Shown here: one piece after another, positions 19,408 through 27,023 of the stretch
Layout: each line of letters starts with the position of its first letter
How positions within the stretch are numbered: the stretch's first letter is position 1
NCBI GenBank assembly: GCA_902786505.1
Contig: CADACS010000005.1
Coordinates: 1-54,439, forward strand
Source: an uncultured Planctomycetota bacterium
GTDB taxonomy: Bacteria; Planctomycetota; Planctomycetia; Pirellulales; Thermoguttaceae
Reading direction: 5' to 3'
DNA: 54,439 nucleotides
Notes under the pieces: generated by a model
Told to the model about the DNA's origin: nothing
Databases searched by the model: none
What the model saw: the letters and a program-made list of their open reading frames with translations, nothing else
Made by a program: the position numbers and the translations under genes

Positions 19408-19603
19408 CAGAAAAATATCTCTTTTCACGATAAAAAATGCAAAAGAAGAAATGTTTAGCGATTATAACGAGTTTAACGGCATGGCGTAAAGATCGCGTTT
19501 GGCGCGTTTATATACGCGTCGAGCGCCCCTAGAAGCGAGGCGCGGCAAACGTCTGCGGGGGAACGGTTTCGAGCCTGATTGAAGAAAATCTGAAAAAAGC
19601 CGG

Positions 19604-19631
19604 TTGACGTCTTAAAAAAAGGGGGTAGAAT
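19604..19631 (+). promoter_or_regulatory. Sigma-70 promoter of tRNA-Gln(CTG)
   Basis: TTGACG (19604-19609) and TAGAAT (19626-19631) with a 16-base spacer, ending 17 bases before the tRNA. Confidence 0.75.
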
Positions 19632-19648
19632 GTGTTCTACTTTACGAC

Positions 19649-19720
19649 TGGGGTATAGCGTAATGGTTAGCGCAACGGACTCTGACTCCGTTGGTCGGGG
19701 TTCGAATCCCTGTACCCCAG
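19649..19720 (+). tRNA. tRNA-Gln (anticodon CTG)
   Basis: The acceptor arm TGGGGTA (19649-19655) pairs with TACCCCA (19713-19719). The D arm is GCG/CGC with GGTTA in the loop. The anticodon stem ACGGA/TCCGT holds the loop CTCTGAC, giving anticodon CTG, which reads CAG. The T loop is TTCGAAT. CCA is not encoded. A T run follows directly (from about 19722) and probably acts as terminator. A second glutamine tRNA (anticodon TTG) lies at 38097. Confidence 0.95.
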
Positions 19721-19774
19721 CTTTTTTTATTTCTTGCCGTTTTTTCTTTTACGGCGCGGTTCTTCTGCTTAGGT

Positions 19775-19805
19775 CCTTTCCTTTCCTTTCCTTTCCTTTC
19801 TTTTC
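19775..19805. repeat. CTTTC pentanucleotide tandem repeat
   Basis: Five perfect copies of CTTTC and one variant in the non-coding stretch after tRNA-Gln. Five-base units can change in number by slippage; no coding frame depends on it here. Confidence 0.8.
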
Positions 19806-19861
19806 TGCGGCGTTTTTGTCGGCCTTTGGCTCCGCGGCGTTTCCGTCCGCGATGGGGCAAT

Positions 19862-19886
19862 AAAAAAACCCGTCCGGAGACGGGTT
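19862..19886 (-). terminator. Minus-strand terminator of the short transcript
   Basis: AACCCGTC (19867-19874) pairs with GACGGGTT (19879-19886) around CGGA; the seven A at 19862-19868 give a T run on the minus strand. Confidence 0.8.
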
Positions 19887-19959
19887 ATTCAGACGCCGAA
19901 AGCTCGAACGTCCGCAGTCGCAATCATTTTCGCGCAATATGCGCCAAGTAAATAGTCTT

Positions 19960-20022
19960 TCAAGCGGCGGTAGCCAAAAGGGTTTCTTTCCACCATTGTC
20001 GACGTTTACTTCGCTTAGACAT
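19960..20022 (-). CDS. Possible 20-residue basic peptide
   Basis: The frame reads MSKRSKRRQWWKETLLATAA and is preceded on the minus strand by GAGGAG seven bases before the ATG, a good ribosome site in a region otherwise free of genes. It is highly basic at the start with a WW pair. The frame is open further upstream to an ATG at 20160, but that ATG overlaps the TATAAT box and would precede the transcript start, so the long version is unlikely. No family recognised. It could be a genuine small protein, a leader peptide, or chance. Confidence 0.4.
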   Translation of the reverse strand: MSKRSKRRQWWKETLLATAA

Positions 20023-20158
20023 ACCGTACTCCTCAATGACGTTAAAAGAAAGGCTGGACAACCGGCAAACTGAATTTGCCGCACGGACGTAACCGAGCGC
20101 CATGGGCTGGCGTTTGGCGAATTTCAGGAAAGATCGACGCTTTCTTGAAACTGCACGC

Positions 20159-20186
20159 ATTATAACGCCATTACGGATCGCGACAA
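20159..20186 (-). promoter_or_regulatory. Strong sigma-70 promoter of the short transcript
   Basis: On the minus strand, TTGTCG (20181-20186) and a perfect TATAAT (20159-20164) with a 16-base spacer; start of transcription near 20152. Confidence 0.75.
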
Positions 20187-20275
20187 GGGCTTTCCACAGT
20201 AGTTTAATTTTTAAACAACTGTGAATGTTTTTGCAACATCTTGCATCAAAAAGTGTTATCGCAAGAAAAAATTTT

Positions 20276-20310
20276 TAAAAAAAAGACGCCGTCGCGGTAA
20301 CGACGGCGCC
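20276..20310 (-). terminator. Terminator of the Gly/Tyr-rich protein gene
   Basis: GACGCCGTCG (20285-20294) pairs with CGACGGCGCC (20301-20310); the A run at 20276-20284 supplies the T tract on the minus strand. Confidence 0.85.
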
Positions 20311-20343
20311 TTGCGCGATATTTCTGAACTGGATCAGAAAGAA

Positions 20344-20823
20344 TCAGAAGACGTCAAGATTGAAGTGTTGACCCTGATGATAGCGGCGAGCGGCCGGATA
20401 GTAGTTCTGCCACGCGGGGTTGTATCCGGGGATGCGCATATCGGACGGGGCGAAGTTGTGCGGATAGTATCCGTACGGATAGTTGCGGAAACGCGCCCAG
20501 TCTTGCGCTTCGCCGGTCGGATAGGCAAAGGGAGACGCCTGAACGATTTGCCGTTCGCGGCCAAGACGGTCGGCGCGTTCGGCCATGTACTGATCATAGC
20601 GCGCGCGCCAGGAACCGGCGCCAAAGCCGCCAAAACCGCCGCGGAGACCGCCGAAACGACCGCCGATACCAAGGCCCGGTTCGCAGCAATCCTGGCAATC
20701 GCCAGTCGGCTGAACGGTCGTCTGGGAAGCGTCGACCGCCTGAGCGACCGTGTCCTGCGCCTGAACGTTCGCGGCGACAAAAGCCAAAGCCGCGACGAAG
20801 CAAATAACGAAACTCGATTTCAT
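20344..20823 (-). CDS. Small secreted Gly- and Tyr-rich protein
   Basis: A 159-residue exported protein of unknown role. Residues 1-22 form a clear signal peptide (hydrophobic core FVICFVAALAFVAA, then VQAQ). A short cysteine cluster DCQDCCEP is followed by a glycine-rich stretch (about residues 50-70) with GGFGGFGAG, a charged region YMAERADRLGRERQ, and an aromatic tail with NYPYGYYPHNF and YNPAWQNYYP. I recall similar NYPYxYYPxNF proteins in planctomycetes, but no biochemical role. The ribosome site AAGGAGG is excellent and the gene has its own terminator, suggesting strong expression. A cell-envelope structural or matrix role is inference only. Confidence 0.75.
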   Translation of the reverse strand: MKSSFVICFVAALAFVAANVQAQDTVAQAVDASQTTVQPTGDCQDCCEPGLGIGGRFGGLRGGFGGFGAGSWRARYDQYMAERADRLGRERQIVQASPFAYPTGEAQDWARFRNYPYGYYPHNFAPSDMRIPGYNPAWQNYYPAARRYHQGQHFNLDVF

Positions 20824-21043
20824 AATATCCTCCTTAGTTTTTCGCCGCGTAACGCGACGTTGAACACGTCGATTAAACAGGCGCCGCCCTTAGGACGCGG
20901 CGAAAACTCGATTTCAATCGAACGTACGATAATCTTTATATTCGACGCCGGAGCGCGGCCGGAACACTTGAGCGGCCGGGCCGGCGTTTAATTTTTGCAT
21001 ATTATCTATCTTATCTCTCTTATCGGCGAAATTCTTAAAAATT

Positions 21044-21060
21044 CGCGGAAAATTTCCGCG
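21044..21060. promoter_or_regulatory. Perfect 17-base palindrome between divergent genes
   Basis: CGCGGAAA and TTTCCGCG flank one central A, about 220 bases upstream of the minus-strand secreted protein gene and 127 bases upstream of queD. The symmetry and position suit a dimeric regulator site, though it could equally be a hairpin. No matching second copy noticed nearby. Confidence 0.3.
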
Positions 21061-21109
21061 CTTAGTTCAAGGAAAAGAGGCGTTCGCTTCCAAAAATCGA
21101 AAAAGACGT

Positions 21110-21115
21110 TATAAT
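21110..21115 (+). promoter_or_regulatory. TATAAT box upstream of queD
   Basis: A perfect TATAAT 71 bases before the queD ATG. The matching -35 element is weak (CTTCCA at 21087-21092, spacer 17). Confidence 0.45.
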
Positions 21116-21186
21116 ACTAACCCTAGGGTCTTAGGCGTTCCTTGCCGCCTTGGCCAAACCGTTTACTGTTCTTGGGGAGCTGGTCG

Positions 21187-21588
21187 ATGTTTACCGTCGC
21201 GCGCGATTTTTCTTTCTCTTACGGTCACCGACTCTATCGTTACGAAGGAAAATGCCGCCGCCTGCATGGGCATAACGCGGAAGTACGCGTCGAAATCGGC
21301 ATGGACGAGCTCGACGAGCACGGAATGGCGCTCGATTTCGTCAATTTAAAAGAGATTGTCGGGCGTTGGATCGACGAAGAGCTCGATCACCGCGTCTTTC
21401 TTGCCAGCGGCGATCCTCTGGCGAAGGTTCTCGTCGAGGCGGGCGAGCCCGTCGTTCTTCTCAGCGGGAATCCGACGGCGGAACAGCTCGCGAAGACGAT
21501 TTTCGACTACGTCGCGTCGCAGGGGCTCAACGTGAGACGCGTCGACTTTTGGGAAACGAAAAACTGCCACGCGACGTATTCGCGCTAG
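21187..21588 (+). CDS. queD: 6-carboxytetrahydropterin synthase QueD
   Basis: QueD (PTPS family) converts dihydroneopterin triphosphate to 6-carboxytetrahydropterin, an early step of queuosine and deazapurine synthesis, in the cytoplasm. The 133-residue product has the zinc ligands His14, His27 and His29 (GHRL and LHGH), Cys23 four residues before His27 as in bacterial QueD, the catalytic Asp-His pair in ELDHRVFL, and the pterin-anchoring Glu in FWETKNCHATY. The start at 21187 is set by GGGGAG seven bases upstream; an in-frame extension to 21142 lacks such a site. DUF1667 begins 35 bases downstream and is likely co-transcribed. With queG at 17404 the window holds two steps of the pathway; queC and queE are not here. 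Confidence 0.9.
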   Translation: MFTVARDFSFSYGHRLYRYEGKCRRLHGHNAEVRVEIGMDELDEHGMALDFVNLKEIVGRWIDEELDHRVFLASGDPLAKVLVEAGEPVVLLSGNPTAEQLAKTIFDYVASQGLNVRRVDFWETKNCHATYSR

Positions 21589-21623
21589 ACGGCGGCTTTT
21601 TACCGTATAAGGCATATAACAAA

Positions 21624-21983
21624 ATGAGTTTGCAGCATATAACGTGCATTACCTGTCCGAGAGGGTGTTCGCTCGAAGTCGACGTAGAAGCGCAGACGGT
21701 AACTGGGAACAGCTGTCCCCGCGGGGCGGTCTACGGGCTCGCCGAAGCGACGAATCCGGTTCGCACCGTTACTTCGACCGTTCGCGTCGTCGACGCCGAC
21801 GGGGAATTCGTCGATATGGAGCCCGTCCGAACCGCCAAGCCGATTCCCAAAGGGCTTATGTTCGCCGCGATGAAAGAGATCGACGCCGTGCGCGCGAACA
21901 AACCGATCCGGCGCGGCGACGTGCTCATTCCGAATCTCCTTAACACGGGCGTCGACGTAATCGCCGCGCGCGATCTGCTCTGA
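21624..21983 (+). CDS. DUF1667 cysteine-motif protein
   Basis: A 119-residue cytoplasmic protein of the DUF1667 family. The N-terminus has CITCPRGC and, some 20 residues on, SCPRGAVYG, four cysteines in two CPRG motifs that probably bind a metal or iron-sulfur cluster. The C-terminal half includes TAKPIPKGLMFAAM and GVDVIAARDLL, typical of the family. Relatives are often encoded beside FAD-dependent glycerol-3-phosphate or sarcosine-type oxidoreductases and may pass electrons to them; no such partner lies here, so its role is open. It follows queD by 35 bases. Confidence 0.85.
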   Translation: MSLQHITCITCPRGCSLEVDVEAQTVTGNSCPRGAVYGLAEATNPVRTVTSTVRVVDADGEFVDMEPVRTAKPIPKGLMFAAMKEIDAVRANKPIRRGDVLIPNLLNTGVDVIAARDLL

Positions 21984-22080
21984 AATCGCGTTTTTTACAT
22001 GAGCGCCGCAGCGAACCGCGCCGCGTACGCGCGCCGTCTCCCGCGGCCCAATCGCCCTTTCGCTTTGCGCGGGGGCATGA

Positions 22081-23361
22081 ATGAAAGAATATAACTCTCT
22101 AATGAGCAACAGCAAACGCGTTATTGTCATTCCGGACGGATTTGCGGACAACCCTATTGAATCTTTGGACAATCGCACGCCGATGCAGGCGGCCTCGACG
22201 CCTACGCTCGACGCCTGGGCTCCCCGCGGCGTTCAAGGGCGTTCGCACAACGTGCCCCTGACGCTCTCGCCCGGTTCCGACGTGGCGACGCTCGCCCTGC
22301 TGGGGTACGATCCTCTGGAGTCCTATACCGGCCGCGCGCCGTTGGAAGCGGCGGCTCAGGGCGTCGAACTTGGCCCGAACGACTGGGCGTGGCGGTGCAA
22401 TCTTGTCTGTCTGGAAAACGACGTGATGAAGTCGTTTACCGCCGGACACATTACCTCGGAAGACGCGGCGGAGCTGCTCGCCGATCTTCAGGCGAACGTG
22501 GCGCCCAAATGGCGCGAGCTGGCGCCGGAGTTTGGCGGAACGGTCGAATTTCGGCCGGGCGTAAGTTACCGCAACGTCGCGATTTTCCGACCCGATTCCG
22601 ACGACCGGCCGTTCCCGTTCAGCGCGGAGACGGAAACCTTTCCTCCCCACGACTATATCGACCGTTCGATCGCGGACGTCTATCCTCAAGGGCCGGGGTC
22701 GGACAAGGTGCGCGAGCTCATGGCCGCGTGCGCCGATTATCTCCGGACCGCGCGCACGAATCTGCGGCGCGTCGCTCAGGGGAAATTGCCCGCCACCGAC
22801 TGCTGGCTCTGGGGACAGGGCAAACGCCCGACGATGGAGTCCTTCTCGCAGAAGTTTAACTGGGGCAAGGGCGCGATGATTACCGCCGTCGATCTGCTGC
22901 GCGGTATCGCGAATCTGCTCGGCTGGTCCGTGATTAACGTGCCCGGCGCGACCGGATACGTCGATACGAACTTCGCCGGAAAAGGGGAGAGCGCCGCGAA
23001 AGCGCTCGACGAGTACGATATCGTCGTCGTTCATATCGAAGCGCCCGACGAGTCCGGGCACGAGGGGAGCGTCGAGAAGAAAATCCGTTCGCTCGAAGAT
23101 ATCGATCAGAAGACGCTGCCGCCCATTCTAGAGAAACTGCAGACGTTCCCCGACTGGCGGCTCCTGATCAGTCCGGATCATCCGACGCCCATTTCGATTA
23201 AGACGCACTCTCGCGGCGCCGTGCCGTGGATGATTATCGGTTCCGACGTCAAAGGGGACGGCATGCCGACCTACGACGAGACGACCGGAGCCGCGTCGGA
23301 ACGGTTCTTCCTGAAAGGGTACGAACTCATGGAATACTTCCTGAGGGGCAAGCTCCAGTAA
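22081..23361 (+). CDS. apgM: Cofactor-independent phosphoglycerate mutase-like enzyme
   Basis: A 426-residue alkaline-phosphatase-superfamily enzyme of the ApgM type, which interconverts 3- and 2-phosphoglycerate in glycolysis using two metal ions and a phosphoserine. The first metal Asp lies in IPDGFADNP (Asp19), the nucleophile is Ser66 in PGSDVATLALLGYDP, and later metal ligands appear in HIEAPDESGH and SPDHPTPI. The ATG at 22081 is preferred because GGGGG lies five bases upstream; the next Met (22102) has no ribosome site. A closely related subfamily is annotated as a proposed homoserine kinase, so substrate is not certain. It may be read with queD and DUF1667, but the 97-base gap argues for some independence. 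Confidence 0.85.
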   Translation: MKEYNSLMSNSKRVIVIPDGFADNPIESLDNRTPMQAASTPTLDAWAPRGVQGRSHNVPLTLSPGSDVATLALLGYDPLESYTGRAPLEAAAQGVELGPNDWAWRCNLVCLENDVMKSFTAGHITSEDAAELLADLQANVAPKWRELAPEFGGTVEFRPGVSYRNVAIFRPDSDDRPFPFSAETETFPPHDYIDRSIADVYPQGPGSDKVRELMAACADYLRTARTNLRRVAQGKLPATDCWLWGQGKRPTMESFSQKFNWGKGAMITAVDLLRGIANLLGWSVINVPGATGYVDTNFAGKGESAAKALDEYDIVVVHIEAPDESGHEGSVEKKIRSLEDIDQKTLPPILEKLQTFPDWRLLISPDHPTPISIKTHSRGAVPWMIIGSDVKGDGMPTYDETTGAASERFFLKGYELMEYFLRGKLQ

Positions 23362-23420
23362 GGCAAGCGCCGGTTCGGCCGTTTGTTCTGTCTGTCAACC
23401 GTGAAAAGAGAAGAGATACT

Positions 23421-24224
23421 ATGAGACGTTTTTTCAATTTTGCCGCCTGCGCGATCGCGCTTTGCTGCCTGACGGCCGCGTTTAACGCCGCCGATTTCGG
23501 AATCGCTAATCCGGCGTTCGCGGCGGACGAACAGAAGGACAAGCCTGTCTTCGACGCGATTGCGGCGTCGCAGGCGGACGACGAAAAGTACGAGTGGACG
23601 AACCTTTTCGACGGCAAATCGCTCGAGAACTGGATCGACAACGGGGACGCGGGCGACGACGTCGTTGAAATCAAGGACGGCGACCTTGTCCTCGGCATGG
23701 GGCCGACGACGACCTCGATTCATTTCGACGAAGACAATTCGAAGATCAAGCTTCCCCGCAAGAATTACGAGATCGAGTACGTTTCCCGGCGCGTATCCGG
23801 CACGGACTTCTTCTCGGCGCTCACGTTCCCGATCGGCGAGAATTACGTAACCTTCGTCAACGGCGGCTGGGGCGGCTGCGTGGCCGGCATATCGAGTATC
23901 GACGATATGGACGCGTCGGAGAACTCTTCTTCTTCGTTCTACAACTTCAAGACGGGCCAATGGTACCGTTTCCGCGTTCAGGTAACGCTGCGAACCGTTC
24001 GCGTCTGGGTTAACGACGAGAAGATCATTGATTACGTCGTCGAGGGTCATTCGCTCAAGACGCGGTTTGAGGTCTCGCGCTGCCAGCCGCTCGGATTTGC
24101 GAGCTGGGTGAGCGACGGACGGATCAAGGTCGTTCGCATGCGCGCGCTTTCCGACGAAGAAATCAAAGAGATGGACGAACGCGCGGAAGAGGCGTCGAAG
24201 TTCATTACGCCCGATAATTATTGA
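23421..24224 (+). CDS. Secreted DUF1080 (3-keto-disaccharide hydrolase-like) protein
   Basis: A 267-residue exported protein. Residues 1-35 form a signal peptide ending NPAFAADE. The mature part begins WTNLFDGKSLENWI, the hallmark opening of DUF1080, followed by DGDLVLGMG, FDEDNSKIKLPRKNYEIEY, VNGGWGGCVAGISS, GQWYRFRVQVTLRTVRVWVNDE and LGFASWVSDGRIKV, the usual concanavalin-like sandwich. Some family members hydrolyse 3-keto-glycosides; planctomycetes carry many copies. The ATG at 23421 precedes the signal peptide; an open extension upstream overlaps apgM and is not used. A bidirectional terminator follows at 24264. Confidence 0.87.
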   Translation: MRRFFNFAACAIALCCLTAAFNAADFGIANPAFAADEQKDKPVFDAIAASQADDEKYEWTNLFDGKSLENWIDNGDAGDDVVEIKDGDLVLGMGPTTTSIHFDEDNSKIKLPRKNYEIEYVSRRVSGTDFFSALTFPIGENYVTFVNGGWGGCVAGISSIDDMDASENSSSSFYNFKTGQWYRFRVQVTLRTVRVWVNDEKIIDYVVEGHSLKTRFEVSRCQPLGFASWVSDGRIKVVRMRALSDEEIKEMDERAEEASKFITPDNY

Positions 24225-24263
24225 CGGAATTCGGCGCGCCCCGCGGCGCGATCCGCAATTGCG

Positions 24264-24314
24264 TAAAAAAAGCCCTTGCCGGCGCTGCGTCCGGCGAGGG
24301 CTTCTTCTTTTTTC
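24264..24314. terminator. Bidirectional terminator between DUF1080 gene and ndk
   Basis: AAGCCCTTGCCGG (about 24270-24280) pairs with CCGGCGAGGGCTT (about 24290-24303), with an A run before and a T-rich run after, so it can serve both convergent genes. Confidence 0.85.
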
Positions 24315-24335
24315 GGGCGTTCGGAGGCGCGTCGG

Positions 24336-24752
24336 TCAGTCGAAAAAGAGACCGATTTCACGTTCCGCGGCTTCCGGGGAGTCGGACGCGTGAATGAGAT
24401 TCTCGGTAACGTCCAGACCGAAATCGCCGCGGATTGTGCCCGCCTCGGCAAGCGCCGGGTCGGTCGCGCCGACAAGCCGCCGCACGACGGCGACCGCGTC
24501 GCGTCCTTCCCAGATCGACGCGAGAACCGGCCCGCGCGTTATATACGCTTCGAGCAGCGGATAGAACGGCTTAGACGTCAGGCGTTCGTAATGCTTGGCG
24601 GCAAGTTCCGGCGAGACGGCGCGCCACAGGAATCGGACCGGCTTGAGCCCTTTGCGTTCCAGGCGCGAAATAATTTCGCCGATAAGCCCCCGTTCGAGAG
24701 CGTCCGGCTTGAGCATGACAAACGTTCGTTCGACGGCGTTGGAATCAGACAT
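24336..24752 (-). CDS. ndk: Nucleoside diphosphate kinase
   Basis: Ndk balances nucleoside triphosphate pools by passing the gamma-phosphate of ATP to nucleoside diphosphates through a phosphohistidine. The 138-residue product has FVMLKPDALERGLIGEI at the start, the Kpn-loop region PFYPLLEAYITRGPVLA, TDPALAEAGTIRGDFG, and the active His in NLIHASDSPEAAEREI (usual HGSDS, here HASDS). The ATG at 24752 follows GGAAGG; the upstream in-frame ATG at 24779 sits inside the TATAAT box and cannot be translated from that promoter. The protein has the normal family length. Confidence 0.95.
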   Translation of the reverse strand: MSDSNAVERTFVMLKPDALERGLIGEIISRLERKGLKPVRFLWRAVSPELAAKHYERLTSKPFYPLLEAYITRGPVLASIWEGRDAVAVVRRLVGATDPALAEAGTIRGDFGLDVTENLIHASDSPEAAEREIGLFFD

Positions 24753-24777
24753 TGAACCTTCCTTTTTTTCTTGCGCC

Positions 24778-24805
24778 ATTATAAGCGGATTCCCGCGGGC
24801 GTCAA
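24778..24805 (-). promoter_or_regulatory. Sigma-70 promoter of ndk
   Basis: On the minus strand, TTGACG (24800-24805) and TATAAT (24778-24783) with a 16-base spacer; transcript start near 24771. Confidence 0.85.
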
Positions 24806-24847
24806 AGCCGGGCGCCGCGTTCTCTTGGCCGCGCCGTTAAACCGCTC

Positions 24848-24877
24848 TTGACGCGCGCTCGCGATTTTCGTTATAGT
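24848..24877 (+). promoter_or_regulatory. Sigma-70 promoter of the foldase gene
   Basis: TTGACG (24848-24853) and TATAGT (24872-24877) with an 18-base spacer, about 80 bases before the ATG at 24961; divergent from the ndk promoter. Confidence 0.65.
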
Positions 24878-24960
24878 CCGGCAAAGCGGTCGGCAGTTTT
24901 TTGTTTCGGCCGCAAAAAACGTGCGTTACCGTTTGGTATTGGATAAACGAGAGAAAAAGA

Positions 24961-26886
24961 ATGAACGGTTTGAATAAGATTATTTTGAGCGTCGGCGCGT
25001 CGGCGGCCCTTTTGGGGTTGGTCGCCACGGGCGCGCTCGCCGCGGAAAAAGTTTCGGTTCGTCAGTCGGCGACGCGCGCCGTACAGGGCGTCGCGTCGGA
25101 CAATCCGATTCGTCAAGACGCGAAGAAACTCTATCCGGAAATTGTCGCCGAAGTCAACGGGGAACAGATCACGCTCGCGCAGCTCCAGGAAGAGACGCTT
25201 AAAGCGCACGGAGAAGACGTTCTCTCGCGCATTCTGAACCGCGCGCTCGTACTGGCGGAATGCCAGCGTCAAGGGGTCGCGGTAACGCGCGCCGACGTCG
25301 ACGCGGAGATCGAACGGCTCGCGAAATCGTTCCGACTCACGAAAACGCAGTATCTGGAAGTCGTGGAAAAAGACTCCTCGATGAGCTATCAGGAATACGC
25401 CGAAGAGGTCGTTTGGCCGCGTCTGGCGCTCCAGGCGCTCGTCGCCGATAAGATTAAGCTGACCGACGAGGAGCTTGAAGCGGCTTATCTTAAATCGTAC
25501 GGACCTTCGATTTCCCTGCAGATGATTATCAGCGAAACGAAAGAGAAGGCGGAATCGCTCCGCAGCCGCATCGTCGACGGGGGCGAGGATTTCGGAACCG
25601 TCGCGAAAGACGAATCGCTCGACGTGGCGACCGCGTCGAACAAAGGGCGCATGCAGCCGATCTTCCACGGAACGCTTGCCGATAAGAATATGGAAGACAA
25701 GCTCTTCGCGCTCGACGTCAATCAGGTTTCCGAGGTTATCGGCCCGTACGGCCCGCAGAATCAGTTCGTATTCTTCCGTTGCGAAAACAAATACGATCCG
25801 GTCGTTCCGCAAGACAAGATCGACACGGTCAAAGACCGCATTCAAGTTCAGGCGAGCGCCGCGAAACTCAAGTCGGCCGCGAACGAGCTCTTCGAGCGGC
25901 TCGGCCGGGAAGCGAACGTCGTTAACGTCATCGCCGATCCCGAGCTGCGCAAGCAGTACCCGAACGTCGCCGCTACGATCGACGGCAAACCGATCTACGT
26001 CGACGCGGTCGTTGAAATGTGCATGAAGCTCTATGCCGAGCAGGATCTTGGCACGATGATTTCAATCGCGCTCATCCGTCAGGAATGCAAAAAGGTCGGG
26101 CTTACCGTAACGGATCAGGACGTCGCGACCGACGTCTGGATTCACGCCGCGGAAACGACGTTCCCGCTCCAAGACGGCTCGCCCAATATTAAAGAGTATC
26201 TCCGCTCCGAACTTGCGAAATACAATACGACCGAAGAGAATTACAAGCGCACGATCGTCTGGCCTGGCGTCGCGCTGCGCAAACTCTCCGAGGGCATGGT
26301 CAAAGTAACCGACGAAGATATCCAGAAGAGCTTCGAAGCGAATTACGGCGCGAAAGTTCAATGTCTGGGCATTGTGCTAGGCGACGAACGGCGCGCGCGC
26401 GAAGTGTGGCAGAAGGCGAGAACTATGCCCGCGAAAGAGAACCGCACGCTCGAAGACGTCTTTGGCGAACTGGCCGCGACCTATTCCATCGAGCCGGACG
26501 GCAAGCAGATGCGCGGCCGCATCGCGCCGATTGTGCGCAACGGCGGATATCCGCAGCTGGAAGAAGAAGCGTTCTCGCTCAAGCCGGGCGAAATGTCGCA
26601 GGTCATTCAGGTCGAGCCGTCGACGTTCGTTATTCTCTACTGTCAGGAAATCATTCCGGCGCGCGAAGTTACGCTCGACGAAGTTCGCGACCAGATCGTT
26701 TCGCAGATTCGCAAGATTCGCGAAGTCACCGCGGCGGGCGAGTTCTATGCGAACGTCGTCAAGCGCGCGACGATCGTCGACAATCTGACGCAGCAGGCGA
26801 TCACGCCCGCCTCGACGGCGTCGAACGCGCGCGCGAGCCGCGGCGCCCGAGTCGCCTCGCCCGATCCGACGTCCAGTCTGCGCTGA
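24961..26886 (+). CDS. Periplasmic SurA/PpiC-type foldase with duplicated body
   Basis: A 641-residue exported protein related to SurA/PrsA chaperone-prolyl isomerases, which help outer-membrane and exported proteins fold. Residues 1-23 form a signal peptide ending ALAAE. The body is two tandem copies of a chaperone plus parvulin-like unit: copy one from VAEVNGEQITLAQLQEETL (about 60-345), with DEELEAAYLKSYGPSISLQMII and a PPIC-like tail LADKNMEDKLFALDVNQVSEVIG; copy two from VAATIDGKPIYVDAVVEMCM (about 350-610), with DEDIQKSFEANYGAKVQCLGIV and LEEEAFSLKPGEMSQVIQ. The C-terminus is Ala/Ser/Arg-rich and disordered. Whether either parvulin domain is catalytic cannot be told by eye. Single gene with its own promoter and terminator. 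Confidence 0.85.
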   Translation: MNGLNKIILSVGASAALLGLVATGALAAEKVSVRQSATRAVQGVASDNPIRQDAKKLYPEIVAEVNGEQITLAQLQEETLKAHGEDVLSRILNRALVLAECQRQGVAVTRADVDAEIERLAKSFRLTKTQYLEVVEKDSSMSYQEYAEEVVWPRLALQALVADKIKLTDEELEAAYLKSYGPSISLQMIISETKEKAESLRSRIVDGGEDFGTVAKDESLDVATASNKGRMQPIFHGTLADKNMEDKLFALDVNQVSEVIGPYGPQNQFVFFRCENKYDPVVPQDKIDTVKDRIQVQASAAKLKSAANELFERLGREANVVNVIADPELRKQYPNVAATIDGKPIYVDAVVEMCMKLYAEQDLGTMISIALIRQECKKVGLTVTDQDVATDVWIHAAETTFPLQDGSPNIKEYLRSELAKYNTTEENYKRTIVWPGVALRKLSEGMVKVTDEDIQKSFEANYGAKVQCLGIVLGDERRAREVWQKARTMPAKENRTLEDVFGELAATYSIEPDGKQMRGRIAPIVRNGGYPQLEEEAFSLKPGEMSQVIQVEPSTFVILYCQEIIPAREVTLDEVRDQIVSQIRKIREVTAAGEFYANVVKRATIVDNLTQQAITPASTASNARASRGARVASPDPTSSLR

Positions 26887-26930
26887 CGCGCGACCCCGTT
26901 CCTTTTTCTAACGCGCGCGTTTCGTATGGC

Positions 26931-26998
26931 GCGCGCGGCGCGTTCCGCTCCGTAACCGTTACGGAGGGAGACTTCCCCAAGCGCCGCGCGCGTTTTTT
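26931..26998 (+). terminator. Two-tier hairpin terminator of the foldase gene
   Basis: GCGCGCGGCGC (26931-26941) pairs perfectly with GCGCCGCGCGC (26981-26991), followed by GTTTTTT. The loop holds a second perfect inverted repeat, CTCCGTAAC (26948-26956) with GTTACGGAG (26958-26966). Confidence 0.8.
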
Positions 26999-27023
26999 AT
27001 TTCCGCGCTCCGGTTCCGCGGAC

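Larger units (their letters stand above)
19862..20152 (-). ncRNA. Candidate short transcript of about 290 bases
   Basis: A strong minus-strand promoter (20159-20186) and a terminator (19862-19886) define an isolated unit of about 290 bases. It contains a hairpin GGCAAA/TTTGCC near 20064-20080 and a smaller GCGC/GCGC hairpin near 19932-19946. It does not match tmRNA, RNase P, SRP or 6S RNA as far as I can judge by eye. It may be a small RNA or an mRNA for the 20-residue peptide at 19960-20022. Confidence 0.4.

Noticed and set aside
19630..19863. Open frames on both strands across tRNA-Gln(CTG)
   Set aside because: The region is occupied by a clear tRNA and its T-rich trailer.
19960..20160. 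66-codon version of the small basic ORF
   Set aside because: Its ATG lies in the TATAAT box of the promoter and precedes the expected transcript start; only the internal start with GAGGAG is plausible.
20221..20991. Plus-strand open frame of 256 codons
   Set aside because: Lies opposite a minus-strand gene with signal peptide, strong ribosome site and terminator; its own translation is low-complexity.
22099..23061. Antisense open frame inside the phosphoglycerate mutase gene
   Set aside because: The plus strand carries the catalytic motifs; the reverse frame is a composition artefact.
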